Source: Hyalella azteca | Taxonomy: Eukaryota; Arthropoda; Malacostraca; Amphipoda; Hyalellidae | Reading direction: 5' to 3' | DNA length: 64,000 nt | Assembly: GCF_000764305.2 (NCBI RefSeq) | Contig: NW_025932596.1 | Coordinates: 1-64,000, forward strand | Shown here: positions 54,227 to 64,000 of the stretch, in pieces | How the letters are laid out: each line of letters begins with the position of its first letter | Numbering within the stretch: position 1 is the stretch's first letter | Notes under the pieces: model-generated | The model's input: the letters and a program-made list of their open reading frames with translations, nothing else | Told to the model about the DNA's origin: nothing | Databases searched by the model: none | Program-made: the position numbers and the translations under genes

Positions 54227-55992
54227 GTGAGCATCAACTGACTTAAAAATCTCAAGACGATATCCAGATTTCAGTTACCACGATAATATCCAGATTACGG
54301 TTCACAAAACGATTTCGAGATTATACGGTCATCATGGACGATACAGAGATTACGGTCACCAAGACGATATCCAGATTACGGTCACCAAGACGATATCCAG
54401 ATTACGGTCACCAAGACGATATCAAGATTATGGTCACCAAGACGATATCCAGGGACCAATTTTGAGCAGCTCACCGATATCACTAGCTGATATGCTGCAC
54501 ATCATTGTAAAACTGTTTTTTTCGGCCTGCTTACAATCACGAGGGAATTATTCCTTAAGAGTTGGTTTTAATTGACATTTCAGGCCAGCAATTGCTAGCC
54601 GTGGTCCGGGTTAATGGGAGGACTGTTGTGCATGTATAAGCGATGGTAATGCCTGAATAATCAAAAGGAAAATTAGAAGGTTTCATTTAAGTAATAGTTG
54701 TAATGACAGATGGAAAGGGAACGTAATCATATTAATCAACGAAAAAAATCCAAATGTCTCGCGGTGATATCGAGAGTGTTATGAAGGGTTTATTTCGCGT
54801 TGTCGATACGTGTATCGAGCTTCCCTAACAAAATTTAGAGTCGCCCCAGCTTCTGGTAATCCAAATCAGAAGCTGCCGCGTCTGTAAATTTTCACTGGGT
54901 TGCTTCAAGCCTAAACGGAGAGTCACTGCAGGTGCATGTGTCACTAGTGACATATCGTGACATAGGGTGACATATGGTGGGTGGTGACATATGTCGCCTG
55001 TGACACATATGCCAAATTATGTGTTAAATACCCACCACAAAGCCATGAAAATTGTTCTCCATCCTCGATCACCGGTCCTTCTTCTACGCCTCACATGAAC
55101 CGCCATTATATTTCAGCACATGTATGCAGGGGCAGTGGTGAACAAAATTATTTTAAATTAGTGATGATGACAGCTTTACTACATAACTGTAGTGGTGACA
55201 TGTAGCTGTTACAGTGGTAAAAAGGGTTGCTAGATGGCCTAAAAACGGCCAAATCCGTGGACAAAAAAGGTCAAACGAGGCGATTGAAAAAAACTAAATC
55301 GTGGAATGTGGTCGAAAAAATACCATCTGGAAGTTCTGGTGGTGATATCATAACTCCTCTACAGGATTTCGGTGTGTGGTACACTACCTCAAATTTATGT
55401 TGATGACAGCTTCACTACACAGCTGATGTGGTGACAATTGTCACAGTTGTTACATCATGTATTTCATACAGGAGTGTCGCGTGTGGTGACGCGGGATGCT
55501 GCGTGGTGGCTGCGGGTGGTGTGGACGTTTGTGCTGCTCACTTGCACAGGTAAATCTCTCATCACCCTAGTACAATACACGCTTACCCTCTCAAATTGCA
55601 CAATTACTCACTAAAATCGCACGATTACACTGGTAAACCAAACGATTTCACTGAAAATCGAGCAGCTACATTACAAAACCGCATTATTACACTGCAAAAC
55701 TGCACGATCAAACAGCAACACCGATAAATTGCACGGCAAAACCGTACGATTACCCTGCCTTGATTATGCCATACGATTGTTCAGTCTGTGATACACGTCT
55801 GTGACATGATTACCCTGTATCAGGCGGCTGCTGATCTCACTCCATTGTATGTGGGCGATTAGCAGACTCAAAGATGTGAAGGAAATGCTGCTTAAAAATC
55901 AGTAAAAAAGGCTCTGAGTTGAGCGCTGTCCTTTTTAGCGCATTTTCTCATTTATGGAAAAAATGCATTATTGTGCTCGCCATGTCCGTCTA

Positions 55993-56026
<34 letters not shown>

Positions 56027-59000
56027 CGTCTGTCCGTCCGTGACCTCAAGTTTTCGTTGACGAGAAAATGCGCTCTCTGTCACTCACCGCAGTGAGTACT
56101 GAGTTATATTTTTTCCTTTATGTCGAAGTTTTCTTAGAGCTCTGGAAGATCATCCATGTCGTCAATAGGGATAGTTCAAAGAGGCAAAAAATTGGATGAA
56201 AATCCCAATATTACGCCAAGGCCCAGCAGCGCATGAGCTGTGGAGAGCGCTGCTGTCTTTGGGCCTTAGAATCCGGATGCTGACCCAATTTTCAGATAAT
56301 ATCTAGAAGAACTAAAGAAAGTTGTCCCACATAAGCGCAAAAAAAGATGTTGTAAATTGCAACATCATTAGACTTAGTTAAGTAATATTATGATGTCAGT
56401 TCATTTTCTACCGATTGAAATAATTGACGTGTCATACAGTGACACGCCAGTGACTGTGGCAGCGCAGCCGTACACCTCCGGCCTTACATAAAACCTGTCG
56501 TGCACCACCAGGCCCCGGATCGAATGTGACTTCCGGGCATGATTAAATTACGTAATTACTAATTTTACGTTAGGTCAGATAGCATAATTCTGTTCCAAAA
56601 TTTATCGTTCTTCGACGAGTGGCATTCGACCGAGGGCTGGTTCGACGCACGGCCTAGATATGATTGTACAAAAGTGTTGAAGGCTACGTTCCGAAATGCA
56701 GGAATTATGATGGTCCATTACTTCCAAGGCAGTTGTGGTCTTCGGCAGGTGACCCCGCACTGTGACACGCCATAGTCACACTGCGACACGCCACAGTCAC
56801 ACTGTGTCACGTCACAGCCAAACTTTTACGCGTCATCTGCCACACCTTCCTCCGTCAGGACTGACGCTGTACCAGGTGATCAACCGCGTGCTCTACTTCC
56901 TGTCCACTCCCGTCAGCGTCAACGTGCAGGTCACCCGCAACGTTAGCCTCAGGGTGCGTATTGCCTGGGATGTTGCAAGATGTGTTGCATGTGTTGTTGC
57001 GTGGGTTGTTGCGCGGATTCACTGTTAGAGAAAACGGCGAAAAACGGTCCCACTGGCGTTCTATGTGGCCGGCCGCCCCGTGAAAATAAACTGTTTCGCC
57101 GTTTTTATCAGATGTTTTACGGATTTCTAGTGTTAAATTAGAATAAAAGCGGTGACACGGTGTTTCTTTTCAGGTGCCGACCGTCCACTGAAACGCTGGT
57201 AATACCGTTTACCGGTAATTTTTATAACAGTGTTGTTGTGCGGATTGTTGCGTATACTGTTGAAAAGTATGTTGCAATGAGTAACAATGTTTTTGAAATG
57301 TTTCCTGTGTTACTCAAGACTGAAAAATTAAATTAAATTCCTCCTGGAGTTTCCATGAGCAGGGGTTTGATGAATATTGAGTTTAATCAGAAGACATGGA
57401 GAGGAGGCACGAGGAACTGTTACTGATTTCCTAGCCGGAACATGCTTGAGTCTTAGCAGTCCCTAAAGCTTCACCTATAACGTTCCGAGGCTCTTCAAAG
57501 CAATGTTGATGGGTGACAACATTCATGGTGGGGATGAATACATTATTCAAAGAAAGGGGTGTTTGATTCAAATCCAAAATTGCCGACCAGTGACATTAAC
57601 CACACGAAGGATTTCAAACGGGCATTGCACGTGATGTTTCGTGAGGTGTTACGTGGAGTGTTGAAGGGAGTTGGAGCTTTAATTCGTGAGGTGCTCTTTG
57701 TGGAGCATGTTATTCATGAGATGAATCATGCTTAGAAACACAACCTTTACCAACACTCACGTCACTTGTTTAGTAACATTAATGAGCGTTACGTGCTTAT
57801 ACAAATACCATCGTGTGAAAGCGAACGTCACGTCTTCTGTAACACTGACATGTGTCATAAGTGATCAGTAACATTTCGGTGCCATGACATGATGTGCGAT
57901 GCGTGTTTGAAAAATGCCAAGACTAATATAGTTGCTTGTACGCAAGGAAAGTATTAGTTAATTATTATCAATATTAATTTTCGCGGTAACCGCACAGTTC
58001 CCGCACGTGACGCTGTGCAACAAGAACGAGTACAGCATGCGTGCTCTCCGCCGGCTGCAGCAGGACCTTGCCAATCAGGAGGGCGTATCGAACCTGACGG
58101 AGGTGATGGCATGGCAGCCGAAGGACCTGCTGCAGCTCAATGGCATGGATGCTCATGTATTATGGAACCTTACAAAGCATGCCAGAGAGGACTTAGTCCA
58201 GGAGGTGAGACTAAAGTACCTTAAGATAACTCAGGTAACACGTACCCAGAGTTCGTTTAGGGACACCAACTCAGGTCCGTCCATGCTGCAAGCACCGCCT
58301 TTTGACGGCGACCATGCGTCGCTCACCAGCGACACCGGGAAAAGGAACTTGGCTTAACAAGGTTCGAACCCACGGCTAGCGATCTCCTCATCTCGCTGTC
58401 ACTGCCACAGCGCTACAGTGGCGCAGATGATGGATCACAGCAACTGATGATGCATTAGCAGTGAACGCGTTGCAATAAACAGAGGACTGGTGGTCTGAGG
58501 CCACACTATCAAAATAGTTATGAGTTCGTAACTACGTCAGCCAATCACTGGTGGCTTTACGAGATAAATCCACCAATCATATGCGATAATCGGCCTCTTC
58601 GTGTACTTGACAAAATTTTAATAGTTTGGCGCCAGGATAAGCCTAATAGTGTCTAATACATACTGCTAACATGTAATATCGATTGCAAGATTTGATCATC
58701 ACAGAGGGACACGAAAGCGAGCTAAGAAAAACGTGGTAAAATACGAATTAACGTGTACTACATATTCCTCCATTAAATTTTGTCCGACCTATCATGGCAC
58801 AGCACTCAGGGGCTTGTTGCCGCGTAGTAATGGGTGAAATTTCGTCAATGAGAACGTTGTTCCAATAAAACGCTGAATAACCAAAACACTTGAACGTTTT
58901 TTAAGAATGAGTCAACGAAATATTATTTGAGCTATCTTGCTTCTTAACACAGATTATTATCATTACCACAATATTTCGTTGTTTAGTGGTAAATTTCGAT

Positions 59001-62000
59001 AGCTAACATCAGACTTGAATATTCTGTAGCGTGATTTCCCACCGAATAATTTAGTTAGGCATTTGAATTTACGTTCAGGTATGTCGAAGTGTGTGAAGCC
59101 GTTAATTATATTTATCCTTAATTTCATGAACCATTTGCGACAGTGCTGGTTTGGGCGCGGCGTACGTTGCGAAGAAGTAGGCCATTGGCGCTCTGTGCTC
59201 ACTGTCATGGGCGTGTGCTACCAGTACAGCACCGGTGAGTTATAATAAATTACCAGTTTGTACCAGTACCGTACCATTTAGTGTTAATACAGTACAATTT
59301 CCTGTCCGTACAGACCCATTTAGGGCCTGCTAATCATCAGTTTGTTCAGGCGAGTAGAGTACCATTTTTACCCGGATTTCAGAGCTTAAAGCTCAGTGCC
59401 GTATGTACTCTACCAAGTTAGTAGAGTAATGATGGCCATACTGAATCTGGCCTAACTTACACCGGCATAACCTGTTCTGGCCTAACCTACACACGTTAAA
59501 ACATTTTTCCTCCAAAAACATCCCTGAGCAGACCTAACCTAATCTCATTGGCTGTAAAGGCCCGTTCACACTAGGGGCAACACACGAGAATCAAGTGCCT
59601 CAAAGCGCATGCAGAGGCGCTTTGCAGCCTCTGCATGCGCTTCTTGACCGATTGACGAGCTAGCGATTGACAGGGGCCATGCCTCATGCAACACAAGCGC
59701 GGCGCTTAGTAGATAGCTGTTAAAGAATTGATATCACTTGTATGCTTAAATCTCAAATTAACTAAGAATTTAAAATAAATAAAAATTTTAAATCAAATTA
59801 AAAATCTAAATTAGTTAATTAAAGAAATTCAATTCGTTCTATGGTTTGTTTCAATGTATTAATTTGTGACTTCTGATTTGTGATTCTAGATTCTACGAAC
59901 TAACGATGGAGCTGGTCTCCGAAACGTTTTGTATAAAGATATGAATAAAATGAATTTTTGTGGACTATTCTATGCTTTTAAATTCTTAGTTAGTAGATAG
60001 CTATCTGTGGTCTAGTAAGGTTGATTGTGTAAGCTGGTCCGGCACACCAAATGTCGACTAACACCACTCGTTTGGAGTCACTCTCTAGCCGAGCGCCTAA
60101 TTGATCTTTATAGAGAACACGAATGTCTATGGAGTGTTCGGTCAAAGGAGTCAAAAATCGAAATGCAAATGATGTAAGTTATTTTTACATGACGTGTTTA
60201 GTTTATGTGATTTTAGCAACTCCTGACAATTTATGCATTACCGTTTAGCGATTTCAAAGGATGATATAATATCGGTACGAATATTGGAACTTTTTATTTA
60301 AGAATAGACTATATTTTTATAAACTGTATCTTTTTGAATGTGCTTAGTCTCTAATTATGATGCCTATGCTAAATTCTCGTTTACAACTGGCATAGAGCGA
60401 AGAATGACGGACCTCAGCACACCCGAGAACAATGGCTACAGCTCAAATTCGGTGACATCCATCCTCATTGACGTCTGGGTGGCAACTAGTGTTCAAAGCG
60501 CGCCGCCTGCGCGCGGTCTCGAGCTATCGCCTACAAACGTAGTGTGAACGGTTGTGCGCGGTGAGGCACTGCAGCAAACGACTCAAAGCGCATGTCGTTG
60601 CCACTAGTGTAAACGGGCCTTAAGAAGTTAGAGAGGCAGGGAAAATGAGCTGCAAGAAGGTTTTGAGCAGGGAAAGAATGAATAGGTTAGGCTAGAAGTG
60701 GTGAGAAGAGGTTAGGCCGGATTAGGTAAGGCGGTGAGGCCGGATGCAGAACTTTCTGCATAATAGAGAGCGTACGCTTATATTTTGGCTGAAGACCTAC
60801 GGCGCAATTATTTTCAATCAACATGTCACTAGTCTGGGTTACGGTGTTCAAGCGCAGTCTGCGGCTTCCAAATTCAAGGCTGAGTGCAGTTGTTAGATAT
60901 TAAGGCATAATAGAGAGCGTACGCTTATATTTTGGCTGAAGACCTACGGCGCAATTATTTTCAATCAACATGTCACTAGTCTGGGTTACGGTGTTCAAGC
61001 GCAGTCTGCGGCTTCCAAATTCAAGGCTGAGTGCAGTTGTTAGATATTAAGGCTGGGTGTTGGCTCCGGGGCTTGTTGAAGAGTTAAATTTGTGGTCCAC
61101 GGTTGCGCACACCAACCTGTAAATTGTGTGCCTACAGACAATCCTGTGACATCATCAGGAAAGTTCAACAACCTGTATATGAATCTGCAAGACATGGAGG
61201 AAGAGGTCTCTTTTAACGGAGAGCGGGGCTTCAAGATTCTCATCCATGACCCCAGGGACGATCCCGTCATCGACGTGCGCACGCACGGCACCAGCGTCGA
61301 CCAGGGCTGGGGGAAGGACGTGCGAGTCGCTGTCAGGGAGGTGATGATATCAGAAGCAAAGTGGAGGAGAAGGTCTCAGTAATAGTAATATGGATGATAT
61401 TAATATTAAATCGGCCAAATATAGCCTGTCGCCGATTCAGGATATCAGAGTTTTCTTAGAGCTTGCACGGGGTTTCGAACGCGCAAGTCACTACTCAAAT
61501 ACTGCCATTCTAAATTATAACCATGGGTTACCCAGATGTTAATGTTTATGGAGGGAATATACTTTTCTGATGAGACACCCACCCTGTCAGTTGTTGCAAT
61601 TACACCAATTATAAATCGGTCGCCAACTTTAACAGGTGAAACTTATATCTGAATAGTGCATGGTAGGTCAAATAAGGGCAGTGGTACCTCACACTAGTCG
61701 ATTAATACGCCATGCATGTATGTGATGTCACAGTTCGCGACACTGCACACCAGCCGGCGCCCGTGTGTGGAAGAGCCCACATACTCCTCCTCCCAGTGCA
61801 TTGCGCTTTGCTTTCTTCGCGCCCTCATACACGACACCGAATGCCGCATGCCCTACATGACAGGTGCGTCTTGAGTGATCTCCTTCACGACACACAATGT
61901 TGCATGCCCGTACAAGTGTTACGTAAACTAGCTAGAAAATCCGGCAATATTGGCGATGAATATTTCACAGCTTGTAGCTGTAGACACTTTTGAGCTTACT

Positions 62001-63623
62001 GGCAAACGGCGTTGGCCAGTGTCACATAGAAGACGACTTTTGAGCTTACTGGCAAACGGCGTTGGCCAGTGTCACATAGAAGACGCTCTTTAACCCGGTT
62101 TAGAAGTTCAGCGATTACAGTATCTTCCGTCTTACTATCTATGTTATACTTGAATGGATCTGTCTCCAGAATGTTTTCGATGAAGATGCGATGAATTTAA
62201 CTCACGTCTCCTTTGCTTGTAAATTCTTACGCTATTACTACTCAGCCCCTCACGGGGGACTTCTGATGTGTGTCTGTGCTCGTCAGAAGTCCTATGGGAT
62301 TTCGCGCTCCTAGGGGGATTGTTCCTGAGCGCCTCACTGCTGAGCTCGCGGTCGCGGTGTCTGACCGTTGGTCTCATTTAAGTTATTAGGTAGGTAGGCT
62401 TCCTTACATTTCCATTCTCTGTCTCTCTCGTGCGGGCGGCCGACGTCCCGTGTAGGCGACCTCTTGTTCGAGCTAGCAACCCAGCTGCTCAATTACGAGC
62501 GTCGGAAATAAGGTTCTTCAGGCTCACCTGCTTCCCGTGTTCAGTGGCTGCAATATCAAATCTCGCTTAAATACACGTATGTATATATAGTGACCCAAGC
62601 ACAAGTTGCGGCCGATTATTCGTCTGTGATTGGTGGGTTTAGCTTGAAAGCCGTCAGTGATTGGCTGGCGGAGTTACAATCTTTTTGATAGCATTGCACG
62701 ACCATTTACGAGTGCCTGCATTTCAGGAATCGGAGGCTCTTGGTGCAGCAACAGCACCGAATATCGCCTGAGTCTTGAGAGCGAGTGGCGGCTATTATTC
62801 ATGGGGGGCTGGAATGCGGGAGAATGCGGGTGCCGCAAGCAGTGCAACGAAGATATTTACACGATGTTTAATGAAGCCGCTCAAGGGAATCCTCGCTCTG
62901 CCAAGATCCGGGTCTTCTTCCAGGTTGGTCGCGTGATCGAATAAAAAATGCCTTGTGTAATTCCATAGAGATATAATGACTCTGCTAGAGACGGCTCGAA
63001 TATTAGCTTCACGCAAAGCTTTTCAAGTTATGAAACCTTTTTAAAGGAAATAATAATAAGTTATGCATTAAATTTTGCATCTCAGATCCTGTTCTTCTGA
63101 TTAAAGTTGGTGCTCAACTCAAGCATCCCGTTGTATGAGTGTTTTATGTTTATAACTGAGAATTTATCCTTACAGCAGCTACTGTGTCGTTGAATTTCTT
63201 AATCGTTAAACAAAATTCACTTATTATTTTTTTAATTATTATTAATTATTAAAACCAAGTTTATTATGAACAATCATTTATACCATTTCTCTTAATGATT
63301 TAAAAATAATTATCTGGCAAAGACCTTTAAATTGGCGTAATGAGAGAAAATTTGCTTGCTTATATTAATTTCATTTATACTACTGATGATGAGTAACGAT
63401 TGAATAATATTAAAACCAAACTAAAATTCTTGGTCAGGATCTAACGTTCGATGAAGTGTCGGAAGATCTAGCATACAGCGCGGTGGCCTTACTGTGTGAC
63501 ATCGGAGGAACCCTGGGGCTTCTGCTTGGGGCTTCAGTACTCACCTTCTTCGAGATCGTCGAGATAACTTTCTGCAAGCTCCTGACGTACATCCGCACGC
63601 CATGCGCGCTACGAGCCAACTGA
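54079..63623 (+). CDS. DEG/ENaC-family (pickpocket-like) sodium channel
   Basis: Trimeric, amiloride-type cation channel subunit of the plasma membrane, with two membrane spans and a large cysteine-rich ectodomain. Nine exons (54079-54226, 55472-55549, 56859-56953, 57998-58204, 59144-59234, 61138-61340, 61734-61863, 62727-62923, 63438-63623) join in continuous phase, about 444 residues. TM1 starts WWLRVVWTFVLL; FPHVTLCNKNEYSMRAL is the post-TM1 signature; CWFGRGVRCEE...GVCYQYS, RRPCVEEPTYSSSQC and CGCRKQCNEDIY are ectodomain cysteine blocks; TM2 is LLCDIGGTLGLLLGASVLTF with the GxS filter motif. The pre-TM1 His-Gly gating pair appears as Thr-Gly. The true start is uncertain: an ATG exists at 54151, but an acceptor (aacctcag) at 54078 suggests an upstream exon. 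Ligand and subgroup cannot be told. Confidence 0.93.
54250..54455 (+). repeat. 26-bp minisatellite, ~7 units
   Basis: gacgatatccagattacggt plus caccaa repeats, the left units more diverged. It begins just after the donor of exon a; the exon itself contains gacgatatccagtggccaat, a unit-like sequence, so the array may derive from the exon end. Confidence 0.9.
54832..54903 (+). repeat. Interspersed repeat, copy 2
   Basis: Reverse complement of 9014-9092 (gtaatccaaatcagaagctg, tctgtaaattttcactgggt). Confidence 0.75.
55472..55549 (+). CDS. DEG/ENaC exon b (TM1)
   Basis: Acceptor tttcatacag, donor acag|gtaaat. Encodes VSRVVTRDAAWWLRVVWTFV then LLTCT, the first membrane span entry. Confidence 0.9.
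55915..56115 (+). repeat. Foldback-repeat copy with (gtct)n run
   Basis: tagcgcattttctcatttat, a gtctgtctgtctgtc run and aaatgcgctctctgtcactc match the foldback repeat at 27440-27590 in UBE2O intron 8. Confidence 0.88.
56460..56612 (-). repeat. Interspersed repeat, copy 2
   Basis: Reverse complement of 46625-46780 (gtgcaccaccaggccccgga, tcgaatgtgacttccgggca). Confidence 0.8.
56859..56953 (+). CDS. DEG/ENaC exon c (post-TM1 palm)
   Basis: Acceptor ctccgtcag, donor agg|gtgcgt. Encodes LTLYQVINRVLYFLSTPVSV then NVQVTRNVSLR, ending just before the FPHVTLCN motif. Confidence 0.93.
57998..58204 (+). CDS. DEG/ENaC exon d (FPxVTxCNxN and finger)
   Basis: Acceptor accgcacag, donor gag|gtgaga. Encodes FPHVTLCNKNEYSMRALRRL and a helical finger ending HAREDLVQE. 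The first line is the family's hallmark after TM1. Confidence 0.96.
58350..58435 (-). mobile_element. Possible second tRNA-derived SINE head
   Basis: On the minus strand, tagcgctgtggcagtgaca then ctagccgtgggttcgaacct resemble tRNA A and B boxes at about 35-bp spacing. No recognisable tail. A weak call. Confidence 0.35.
58673..58745 (+). repeat. Interspersed repeat, copy 2
   Basis: Near-identical direct copy of 50990-51065. Confidence 0.9.
59144..59234 (+). CDS. DEG/ENaC exon e (Cys block 1)
   Basis: Acceptor tttgcgacag, donor accg|gtgagt. Encodes CWFGRGVRCEEVGHWRSVLT then VMGVCYQYST, the family's CxFxGxxC...GxCYxF block. Confidence 0.93.
59558..60620. mobile_element. 1.06-kb Harbinger-type MITE with TAA duplication
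   Basis: TAA|aggcccgttcacactag at the left and its inverse ctagtgtaaacgggcct|TAA at the right: inverted termini with a 3-bp TAA duplication, typical of PIF/Harbinger. Subterminal gcctcaaagcgcatgc and gactcaaagcgcatgtcg also invert. No transposase frame. It contains a gagctggtctccgaaacg segment that resembles sequence in UBE2O intron 11 (30340) and near 62155. Confidence 0.87.
60758..61051 (+). repeat. 147-bp exact tandem duplication
   Basis: gcataatagagagcgtacgc ... gttgttagatattaag occurs twice back to back (60758-60904, 60905-61051), identical by eye. Either very recent or an assembly duplication. Confidence 0.95.
61138..61340 (+). CDS. DEG/ENaC exon f (beta-ball/palm)
   Basis: Acceptor gcctacag, donor gag|gtgatg. 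Encodes NPVTSSGKFNNLYMNLQDME then GFKILIHDPRDDPVIDVRTH; the family has G..L.V.IH...D.P. Phase 1 entry, phase 0 exit. Confidence 0.93.
61385..61500 (-). mobile_element. SINE fragment (minus strand)
   Basis: Minus strand shows gcgcgttcgaaacc and gaatcggcgacaggctat, the second B-box-like motif and LINE-type tail of the SINE family at 12-15 kb, with a diverged head. Confidence 0.65.
61734..61863 (+). CDS. DEG/ENaC exon g (thumb cysteines)
   Basis: Acceptor gatgtcacag, donor acag|gtgcgt. Encodes SRRPCVEEPTYSSSQCIALC then HDTECRMPYMT, the C...YSxxxC...C...MP thumb block. Confidence 0.9.
61986..62083 (+). repeat. 49-bp exact tandem duplication
   Basis: cttttgagcttactggcaaa plus cggcgttggccagtgtcaca tagaagacg occurs twice in a row, just after exon g. 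Confidence 0.93.
62727..62923 (+). CDS. DEG/ENaC exon h (Cys block before TM2)
   Basis: Acceptor gcatttcag, donor cag|gttggt. Encodes WCSNSTEYRLSLESEWRLLF then GECGCRKQCNEDIY and SAKIRVFFQ, leading into TM2. Confidence 0.94.
63438..63623 (+). CDS. DEG/ENaC exon i (TM2 and filter)
   Basis: Acceptor tcttggtcag, stop TGA at 63621. Encodes DLTFDEVSEDLAYSAVALLC then DIGGTLGLLLGASVLTFFEI VE, with the GxS selectivity filter (GAS) and the conserved Glu after it. The cytosolic tail is short (about 20 residues). Confidence 0.97.
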   Translation, partial: DLTFDEVSEDLAYSAVALLCDIGGTLGLLLGASVLTFFEIVEITFCKLLTYIRTPCALRAN

Positions 63624-63640
63624 AGAAAGCAACCGCCAAC

Positions 63641-63894
63641 CATGGTTGAACTAGTATAAGGTTGACCCATCAGAAGCCCATTTTTGCGGATATAGTTCGT
63701 TGTCCGCCGGTGACGTCGCTGATCTCAGCGAGGTCACGGGCATAAACCAATCACCGAAATGCGATCAAACCAGTCAACCAATCCGTCATGGGAATGACGG
63801 GTTTGTTTACGTTTCTCGATCTACGTGACGTAACAAGAAAGCTGAACTGAAATACGGAACTTCTCGGGGGTCAACCTTATATAGTTCAACCATG
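63641..63894. mobile_element. 254-bp MITE with 8-bp target duplication
   Basis: ccgccaac flanks both sides (63633-63640, 63895-63902). Ends catggttgaactagtataag and, inverted, catggttgaactatataagg form a ~28-bp inverted terminus. It lies 17 bases after the channel's stop codon, so it is probably in the 3' UTR. A 37-bp relative is at 13149. Confidence 0.92.
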
Positions 63895-64000
63895 CCGCCA
63901 ACCACGCACATACTTCTCATATTTCACTGGATTTTTTAATCAATAAGTTGATTGTTATTGACTTAATCTTCTACTTAATAATCACACTATTTTTTATCCC

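Overview
The window is animal nuclear DNA. It is intron-rich and AT-rich, with canonical GT-AG junctions, tRNA-derived SINEs, L2/CR1-type LINE fragments, a piggyBac relic, hAT-like and Harbinger-like MITEs and many minisatellites. Gene content (Cyclin H, UBE2O, SARAF, a DEG/ENaC channel) and AT-rich interspersed repeats suggest an invertebrate, plausibly an arthropod. The sequence alone does not fix the species.

Layout. (1) 1-5550: repeat-rich DNA with a 1.15 kb terminal-inverted-repeat element and a LINE 3' fragment. (2) 5553-11456, plus strand: Cyclin H in eight recognisable exons; the first few codons were not found. (3) 11457-18825: a repeat graveyard with three SINE copies sharing one tail, a piggyBac-like relic with intact TTAA sites, a 37-bp miniature element with a perfect 8-bp target duplication, and a ~1 kb foldback element. 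(4) 18876-37827, plus strand: the hybrid E2/E3 ubiquitin enzyme UBE2O in at least 15 coding exons, catalytic UBC domain last. Many of its introns carry minisatellites or partial copies of the neighbouring exon edge. One expected exon is absent where the single N base lies, between two minisatellites. (5) 42401-46020, minus strand: SARAF in four exons, with an apparent GC-AG intron and a library-adapter junction (paired Tn5 mosaic ends) embedded in its third intron. (6) 46700-54000: no gene recognised; an 855-bp hAT-type MITE with 8-bp target duplication and a 31-bp minisatellite. (7) 54079-63623, plus strand: a DEG/ENaC-family sodium channel in nine exons, with a Harbinger-type MITE in an intron and another MITE right after the stop codon.

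The genes are unrelated in function and form no operon or cluster: CDK-activating kinase/TFIIH (Cyclin H), ubiquitination (UBE2O), store-operated calcium entry control (SARAF) and cation conductance (DEG/ENaC). The most notable structure is the repeated duplication of exon-intron boundaries inside UBE2O. The most practically important observation is the adapter junction at 43671-43708, which means contiguity there should not be trusted.
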